Assembly: GCA_002914845.1 (NCBI GenBank)
Contig: JXTC01000019.1
Span: 1,186,912-1,250,911 of the forward strand
Direction of reading: 5' to 3'
Source: Trema orientale
Taxonomy: Eukaryota > Streptophyta > Magnoliopsida > Rosales > Cannabaceae
Length of the DNA: 64,000 bases
Each line of letters begins with the position of its first letter. Within the stretch, counting starts at the first letter, position 1. A program made the position numbers and the translations under genes. The notes under the pieces are model-generated. The model saw nothing but the letters and a program-made list of their open reading frames with translations, did no database searches and was not told the origin of the DNA. Positions 57,648 to 64,000 of this stretch are shown here, in pieces.

Positions 57648-58218
57648 ATGAGATTAAGGAACACTACTCCTTCTAGTGATAGCAAATTACCTCTATTTAA
57701 GGACAATTTGAGCTCCACAATCTCTTCAATTAAGACCATTAGAAAAGGCCAAACCAATTCCTCATTTCATTTCACCACAAATAGTCACAACGAAACTTGT
57801 TTAATGGCGAATAATCCGAACGAAAATTCACATCGACCTGAGAGTACCGAAAAGTTTCTAGGTGGAGATAGATTATCTGATGTAAAAAATCCTCTGTCTA
57901 AATTATCTTCTTCTGATTTAGAAGAGATTAGAAGACTCTATGACATCCAACCCTCAATAAAAATTAGATTGCCTCATTCGTACAAAAGGGTTAATTCAGT
58001 TGTAGAAGATTGGACATGCTTCTATGAAGATACTTTAGAACAAGGTCTTCATTTCCCGCTTCCACCGTTCATCCGGACCATTTGTCTTCACTTAAATATT
58101 TCGCATGCCTAATTTATGCTAAGCGTATGGAGGCTCCTTCTCTCCATAATTCTAGTTTGGGAATTCGAATCATTAACTGTTCTCCTCGAAGATTTCCTTG
58201 CATGATACAAGATAAAAA
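57648..58218 (+). pseudogene. Retrotransposon-associated protein fragment, left arm
   Basis: An open frame of 154 codons from ATG 57648 ends at TAA 58110-58112, where the right arm has CAA. The segment SYKRVNSVVEDWTCFYEDTL followed by HFPLPPFIRTICLHLNIS resembles the putative plant transposon domain often called gypsy-type transposase (PF04195-like): a Trp, a Tyr-Glu, and PLPPFIR. After the stop the same frame continues as LSVWRLLLSIILVWEFE before a second stop. It is probably dead. The domain name is from memory of that pattern. Confidence 0.55.
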
Positions 58219-58254
58219 AAATAATAATAATAATAAAGCGAGTTGGGTCAGTAG

Positions 58255-58917
58255 TCATTTGTCTATAGGAAACACCAGCAGCTTATAGAAGACCAAGGAG
58301 ATCTTATAGACAAATGAGTACCGACCCAAATCGCTTTGGTTTAATTTTATCCAGTACCATGTAAGGAACTCTTCAAGAAGAATGGTTAATAACTCGAATT
58401 CGCAAACTAAAATTATGGAGAGAATGAGCCCCCATACGCTTGGCAAAAATTGGGCAGGCGAAATATTTGAGTGAAGACAAATGGTACGGATGAACGGTGT
58501 AAGTGGGAAACAAAGACCTTGTTCGAAAGTATATTCATAAAAGCATGTCCAATCTTCTACAATCGAATCGACCCTTTCGAAGGAATGAGGCAATCTAATT
58601 TTTATTGAGGGTTGGATGTCATAGTGTCTTCTAATTTTTTCTAAATCGGAATAAGGTAATTTGAATGGAGGATTTTGACCTTGATCAATAATCTATCTCT
58701 ACCTAGAAACTTTGCGATACTCTCGGGGATCAATGTGAATTTTCTTTCAGATTATTCATCATGGAACAAGTTTCATTGTGACAACTTGCGATGAAATGAA
58801 ATGAGGAATTTTTTGGTCTTTGCTAAAGGTCTTAATTGAAGAGGCTGTGGAGCTCAAATTGTTTTCTAATGGAGTTAATTTGCTATCACTAAGAAGAGTA
58901 GTGTTCCTTAATCTCAT
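58255..58917 (-). pseudogene. Retrotransposon-associated protein fragment, right arm
   Basis: This is the inverted counterpart of 57648-58218. From ATG 58917 the frame is soon broken by stops, but from about 58620 down to 58255 it is open and carries SFERVDSIVEDWTCFYEYTF, PLTPFIRTICLHSNISPAQF and VWGLILSIILVCEFEL. It lacks the premature stop of the left copy at the NIS-PAQF position, so the two arms have decayed independently. Confidence 0.55.
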
Positions 58918-58998
58918 TTTTGTCTACAACAATAAGCATTTGGATAAACAAATGTATTTTTCGTAAAGATGTGTGGATGGTAGTAGTGTTTCACAAGA

Positions 58999-59043
58999 AG
59001 AAGAAGAAGAAGAAGAAGAAGAAAAAGAAAGAAAAAGAAAAGA
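58999..59043. repeat. (GAA)n microsatellite
   Basis: Nine or so GAA/AAG units followed by AAAGAAAG lie inside the right arm. The left arm has a T run at the matching place (about 57557). Confidence 0.85.
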
Positions 59044-60129
59044 CACAATTATATGTATAGAAAGGCATGGATAAATAAAGTAGATTATAAGAGTATATAG
59101 ACTCTAACTTGAGTGTTGAATGCATAGTGAAGTTGAAATGGAGAATAAGAGACTTAAGAGAAGTAGAAAAGTAAGAGAGAGTGAAAGATAGAATTGGTTG
59201 TAAAAATGGAGGAAGATTTATAATGGGTAGATAGATGGTTTTGCGGTTTTGAAATTCAAAAAGTTGAAAATAGAGAGAATGTAAGTTCCAAAGAACAGTG
59301 ATTTCAAAATTCAAATAAATACAGGAGATTTTCCCAATCCAATCGATGAAGACTCTTAATTGGCAATCCAAGACATAGTGATTTGAGCAATACGAGCCTG
59401 CCACGCGTCATAATAGTTTGATCAAAGGTTCAAGCAATTAAATTGTCCAAATTTGTGTAATGAACTTGTCCAAATTCGTGGAACGAGTTTCGTCTTGTAT
59501 TAGAATAGAATTCGTAAGGTCCGTGGGGCTAGTTGGAAGTCTAATTGGTTTCGTGAGATCTTTTGGTGAATTTTAAACAATTTCTTTTGTCCAAATATTG
59601 AGGAGTTAATGAAGTTTATCTAGTTGAAGAGAACTAGTTCCATTTGGAATTTCGTTGATCATATGGAAAATTCTGAGGAGAATTTCAATTTCTATAACAA
59701 GACTTAAAACCTTGAATAAATTGAGCAAGACTTTCTTAAAAAGTATGCAATCCGTATGGAATTTGTTTGGCACTAAGAGATATATACAAGATTTTTTGAC
59801 ATGTGTAGCAAGGTAGCGATGAAAATATTAGTTTAATTACTCCTTTAGTTTGTGTGGTAATTAATTGAGGAATGGAGGGCTGATTGTTGGGGTTAAATTT
59901 TGTTCCTCTGAATTCATTCGTGTATGTATCTGGAAAATTAGTTTCGCCAGGAAGATAACATGCTGAGAAAAAAATTCGAATGGAATATATGATTTCGTAT
60001 AGAATTTGGAGTCGACTTTATTCTAAATGAGATTCTATAATAAGGCCGACTCCATAAGTTACTGTTTGATGGGATTCTATATTGATTTCTATCTAGATAA
60101 GCAAATATTTTGTTTAAATAAGATAGTTT

Positions 60130-60166
<37 letters not shown>

Positions 60167-60458
60167 TTTCATAATTTGAGTAACGAGATTAGATAAGTAT
60201 CTTGATTTTATTTAATTACTTGATTTTATAAGATAAATATGAAGAATTCTACTTAAAGTAAAATTCTTTTTTACAAATACGTGTAGATTTTTCATATTGA
60301 TTCATTCATACCAATATTGAGTGACGGAGTCTCCTTTTTGTAGGTATCTTCACGCATCCCAAAGAATTCTAGTTATAGATTTTGCAGTGACCATTGACTT
60401 CTCATTCGAGTAATTGTAGATATTATAGTCTACAATAGGCGTGTTATAATTGATAATT

Positions 60459-60730
60459 GGGAAATTGACATGGCTAAAAGCAATTTTGAGTAAAATAATT
60501 TAGAGCGTCTTAAAAAATAACTTTTCTGTGAGTATTACAATTTTTTATGATGATGACATAATATGTATCTGATTATTGATTGGTCATAGAAAAGTAATAA
60601 ATTTTATGGTCATAAATAGTGTAACACTCGTCGTAAAAAATTGTGACACTTTTAAGAAAATTATTTTTCAAAACACTTGTAAAAAATCATTTTAGTCTAA
60701 GTTACTCGTAAAAGATAAGACTTCACAGAT
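60459..60730. mobile_element. Possible fold-back MITE
   Basis: GGGAAATTGACATGGCTAAA with AATAACTTTTCTGTG on the left pairs loosely with ACTTAGACTAAAATGATTTT and AAAATAATTTTCTTAAAAG from the right. In wording it resembles the elements at 31272 and 31512. The ends are approximate. Confidence 0.4.
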
Positions 60731-61930
60731 CACTGACCAAGTGATTGCAAAGAACTCATCGCGACCATGTGTTAGTGCTTATGCCTACGTGATTTTGTTA
60801 TTCTTGTTCACGAAGTTTGTTTCTAATATTCAGCATTAAGGAATGAGTTAATCCATGAGAACATAGGTTGTCAAATATATTAGCACCCAACTAGGTTGCA
60901 GCTCTATGTTTAAATCTAGTAAAAAATGTGAAGAAGAAGTCTACAATACCGCGGTTCTGATCTGCATCGCAGAAGAACCCTCCTCTTTTCCTTGCCGAGT
61001 ATACCAATGTCATTTTTTCGTGTAAAGCTAAGCTTTTTGCAATAATTTGTTTCAAATTTAAATGGCTCATGTGAAAGTGATATTGTCCCTCCATAGCAAA
61101 AAAAAAAAAAAAAAGGGTGATATTGTCCCTTCTCTTTCCTGGAATATAATAATTATATATCCTCCTACTCGACGGCTTGACCCTTTCATCAGGTTCATCT
61201 AGTGGATGGCTTGAAATTCTTCTATTATATATCATTTATCTTAATGATCATTTAGCGTGTGGTCAAACCTTTCTTCTTGCTTGCTGAATTCAAAACTTTG
61301 TCCTTTTCCCCAATTTGGTCAAGCTTCACATATGAAAATTTTATATTTTATTTATGATTAGGTGGCAGATCTGTAATTATAATTGATCTTATGTGGTGTT
61401 AGAAATCAATAAATAATGCTTCGTAGAAATTCTATTTATTACTGAAAAATGCTACTTAGCAGAAAGTTACATATTTTAATTAGTGGCTTGTCGAAATTAC
61501 CCTTTGACAGTATGCTAGATTAATCTGGGCTTGTGGGTTCATCATGTTGCGAAGGTAAGTTTAATTAAAAAGAAAAAAAGAAAAAAAAAAAAAAAGAAAA
61601 AGAAAGATAGAAGAAAATACTCTTAGCTGATTACTCTTTTTTTTTTTAATTTTTTTTTAAATTTTTATCATTCAGACATGGTCATGTAAAATTCTGCACT
61701 TTTCTGATTCCAATTGTTTTTATCTTTCTTTTTTTTTTTTTTAAATATAAATTTAAATTCAACCAACACTGACGGAATCAATGGTACAAGTTTCAAGTTG
61801 TACGGGTGCCTATCTCATAATCATGTTGAAAATGGTCCAAAAAGCCACGTACGTTTTTCTCTTTTTTTGGGAAGGACACGTTTAGCTTCTAATTGTCAAA
61901 GATTATTTTTATGCTCATCTACTCTATCCC
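60731..61930. repeat. Upstream block of segmental-duplication unit C
   Basis: The segment 60911-61150 matches 45385-45663 upstream of the copia insertion (GAAGAAGTCTACAATACCGCGG, CGTGTAAAGCTAAGC, ATATTGTCCCTTCTCTTTCC). GTGATATTGTCCC is itself doubled around an A run at 61077-61130. The rest is AT-rich with A and T tracts. No gene is supported. Confidence 0.55.
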
Positions 61931-61935
61931 ACACG

Positions 61936-61980
61936 ACAACCACTCGTCCATATCTTCATCTTGTTTCCTTACTATAAATA
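61936..61980 (+). promoter_or_regulatory. Promoter motif and TATA box of gene C
   Basis: CAACCACTCGTCCATATCT (61936-61954) matches gene B at 52253 with one change. TATAAATA (61973-61980) followed by GACGTCATACCTATAGCTCA matches the gene A leader (TATAAATAGACCTCATACTTA). Confidence 0.65.
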
Positions 61981-62075
61981 GACGTCATACCTATAGCTCA
62001 TTGATAATTTGAGATTTGAAACTTTTGAGCACTATATCCCATTTCTCTCTACTAATCAAAACAAACGTGTCTGAG

Positions 62076-62408
62076 ATGAAACGTTTCGTGTGTTTTTCTC
62101 TTCTTGTCCTCTTAATATTGCTATCATCACATTCTCTTCCAACTTCGGCTCACCAAGGTGATATGGATACAAATTTGCATCACCACGAAAGACATGATAT
62201 GTCGTCAAAAGCCAAAGATTTTATTAGTTCATTCGAAAACCGAAAGCTTCGGATTTATGTCAGAAGAAGAGGTGGCGGCGGTAGAGGCGGCGGCGCAGTT
62301 GCAGCCGGGGCTCGAGGAAGAACATCGTCCGGCGCCATTGGAAAACGACCAGCTTTTGTTCCTGTCTTCTTGGCTTTGACCCTATTCCTTGGTGTTGTTT
62401 TGTTGTAG
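62076..62408 (+). CDS. Small secreted or GPI-like basic peptide, paralogue C
   Basis: 110 aa from ATG 62076, single exon, same family as 42590 and 52364. The position of the first ATG in A and B reads GTG here (62067-62069), so translation should begin at the next in-frame ATG, three codons later, giving MKRFVCFSLL. The signal peptide is about 1-25 (PTSA), a His-rich segment lies at 35-40, KAKDF at 45-49, YVRRR at 61-65, a Gly-rich block at 66-73, RGRTSS at 80-85 and the hydrophobic tail at 93-110. Gene C and gene B are closer to each other than to A. Keeping all modules without a stop while neighbouring DNA drifts suggests selection for function. What it does is unknown. Confidence 0.75.
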   Translation: MKRFVCFSLLVLLILLSSHSLPTSAHQGDMDTNLHHHERHDMSSKAKDFISSFENRKLRIYVRRRGGGGRGGGAVAAGARGRTSSGAIGKRPAFVPVFLALTLFLGVVLL

Positions 62409-63202
62409 TTTTGCTTTCCTTTAGATTATGCCTTGTTCATATTTTCTAGTGCTACAAGATCCAGATTAGGAGGAAGTGTAAGTGGATCTTGATTCATATT
62501 AATTCAAGATTGAAGATTCTTATTGATTTATTTATTTATTTTTGTTTCCCAAGGGGGTAGTCCTTGATTGTTCATTATTTAGGTCTGTTTTTGTCGTATT
62601 CTTTTTTTAGCGGGTATATATGTACCAATATTGTCACTTATTTGTTGTTGAAAGATCGAATAAAAACTGTAAATGGGTGTTTGTCTATACCGTCATTGAA
62701 ATTGTTTATACAGATATGCACACATACATATATACAATTATCTATAACTAATGCTCCCATATGATCGATCAAAAATTTTGGTAAGCAAATACGAAGAAAT
62801 GTGCCAATATAGTTTCTTAAAATAAAGAATGCAACTAACTTTAGACTTTCTGCAAATAGGGATGGGAGAATTAGTCAACTATATTAGAATGAATAATTAA
62901 TTAGCAGCAAATCTTTGGTAGAAAATAGGTTCAAACCACCAAGTACCGAGCTTTCTACTACTATAGCTAATTCACTTAACTCTATTTAGACAAGAACCTA
63001 AACCCTTAACTACGAGTGTACAAAACATTTAAAGGAGTCAAACTATATATATATGAAAAGTTTTCACATAGGGTTGACTTTGAAAGATAAAAGCTAATAT
63101 TTGTTATGAGGTACGGAGCTATGCTCCTCTTGATAGGGTTTTTTTTTTTCCCCCTTTCTCTAAAGTACCTTTTGCGACATGTGGTCATATGTTAGAGTCT
63201 CT
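62409..63202. repeat. 3' flank of gene C, downstream block of unit C
   Basis: From about 62775 to 63130 it resembles 53490-53885 downstream of gene B (AGCAGCAAATCTTTGGT, CAAGAATNTAAACCCTTA, GGAGTCAAAYTAT, TTATGAGGTACGGAG). No further gene is seen. Confidence 0.6.
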
Positions 63203-64000
63203 CACTACTACAAATAACGTTTTGGACATTAGTTAAAACTGTTGTCCAACTACCTCGGACTTTGGTTCTAGAACGGTCGTTTAAGAGGCCAACATCCCAA
63301 GTCGTTTAAGGTGGTTCATGAATCAACTTATTCTACGGTTATGTCGGATTTGTAGTTCAAGTGGATCACGACAAAATTATATCCCAAGTGCTTATACGGA
63401 GGGATATTCATATAATTATTTCTTTCTCCCTGTATTTCATATAATCCTAAATTAAGATCAACAAAAAAATCATACCCATGAATATTCACGCACAGGATAA
63501 ACAAAACTAACTATACAACTAAGCTATAATTAATCGTATCTTTATTAGCTAGGCAAGACTGGTGGCTCATCAACTCAAATTGATGAACTCGTGGGCCCAT
63601 TCCACCGAATGTTATTGATCTCTTGTTTCGTGTAACGTTCTTTTTTGCCATTGCACTAAATTTTTAAAAATAAAAGATGTGTGTGAAATTATAGGATTAG
63701 AGAATGAAAATGCATAAACAAAATAAACAATATACAATGTTGTACTACAAATTAAGATATCTTACATGATTGTTCAATCATTGCACATGTTTGAATCTAG
63801 TCAAAAATCCCACGTGTAATGATGTATTTCCATTACATTAAATCTGCGTTCAACATTTAATGGTTGCCGAGGACACTAAATGTTCATTTAGATGTCAAAA
63901 CTTGTTTGTAGAAGAAGTCTGTGCACTAGAATTTTGGTCTTATAGGCGACTTAGTTCCACTTCTCCCTTTTGCCAAGCACACTCTTAAGTAGTATTCCAT
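63203..64000. mobile_element. Probable CACTA transposon end
   Basis: CACTACTACAAATAACG at 63203 is the typical terminus of plant CACTA (En/Spm) elements, and ACGTTTTGGACATTAGTT with later GTCGTTTAAG words resemble subterminal repeats. No opposite end is in the window, so the element may continue past 64000 or be a fragment. No transposase frame is seen in the visible part. Confidence 0.5.

Larger units (their letters stand above)
56164..60444. mobile_element. Large inverted repeat with arms of about 2.1 kb
   Basis: The left arm (about 56164-58267) and right arm (about 58296-60444) are inverted copies around a spacer near 30 bases. Matched landmarks are GTAGACCGTGATATCTACAAT against the right outer end, TATAAATAG promoter sequences, the ATG at 57648 against 58917 minus, and TGGGTCAGTAGTCATTTGTC against TGGGTCGGTACTCATTTGTC at the centre. 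The arms are clearly diverged by substitutions and small indels. It is either a fold-back transposon or two head-to-head retrotransposon fragments. No target duplication was identified. Confidence 0.82.

Noticed and set aside
42590..62076. Nearly regular 9.7 kb spacing of the three small-peptide genes as a tandem 9.7 kb array
   Set aside because: The spacing comes from unrelated insertions: a 6.3 kb copia element in one interval, an inverted repeat plus a probable false duplication in the other. The true unit is near 2.3 kb.

Overview
This is a 64 kb stretch of plant nuclear DNA, almost certainly from a eudicot. The evidence is AT-rich intergenic DNA, short GT-AG introns, a plastid IF3, an eIFiso4G, a plant meiotic PRD2/MPS1-type gene, and many plant transposons (Ty1/copia, hAT, Mutator, PIF/Harbinger and CACTA ends). 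Species cannot be named from the sequence alone. No CRISPR array, operon or intact virus was seen.

Layout. 1-4.9 kb: a nine-exon minus-strand gene for chloroplast translation initiation factor IF-3, with TGGGCC/T motifs upstream. 5-8.1 kb: a possible LTR remnant and two GC-rich hAT-type MITEs with target-site duplications. 9.06-11.02 kb: an intronless minus-strand cytosolic HSP70 with heat shock elements upstream. 11.6-22 kb: no supported gene, but several MITEs, a 2 kb minisatellite field built on a near-palindromic GAAACC..GGTTTC motif, and a fold-back element sharing its GGTTAC wording. 22.46-28.21 kb: nine-exon plus-strand eIFiso4G with an eIF4E-binding motif, MIF4G and MA3 domains. 28-32 kb: more MITEs. 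32.17-33.18 kb: an intronless plastid-type mTERF gene with a short upstream ORF. 33-37 kb: tandem repeats, a (TA)n-nested MITE and a SINE-like sequence. 37.39-40.54 kb: a ten-exon MPS1/PRD2 gene (meiotic double-strand-break formation).

42-63 kb is the accessory part. Three paralogous single-exon genes encode about 110-residue proteins with a signal peptide, a basic Gly/Arg segment and a hydrophobic C-terminal tail (42.59, 52.36 and 62.08 kb). Their promoters and flanks are duplicated too. Between them lie a degenerate LINE RNase H fragment, a Ty1/copia element (45.67-51.96 kb, 281 bp LTRs, TAATT target duplication) split by a second LTR-type insertion containing a 473-base gap, and a large inverted repeat with arms of about 2.1 kb (56.16-60.44 kb). 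A 2.1 kb block occurs twice on either side of a single N at 55458; the repeat ends exactly at that N, so it looks like an unmerged contig overlap rather than a real duplication.

The housekeeping genes show no joint pathway beyond two of them serving translation initiation in different compartments. The most novel item is the small secreted or GPI-like peptide family, which I cannot assign to a known family.
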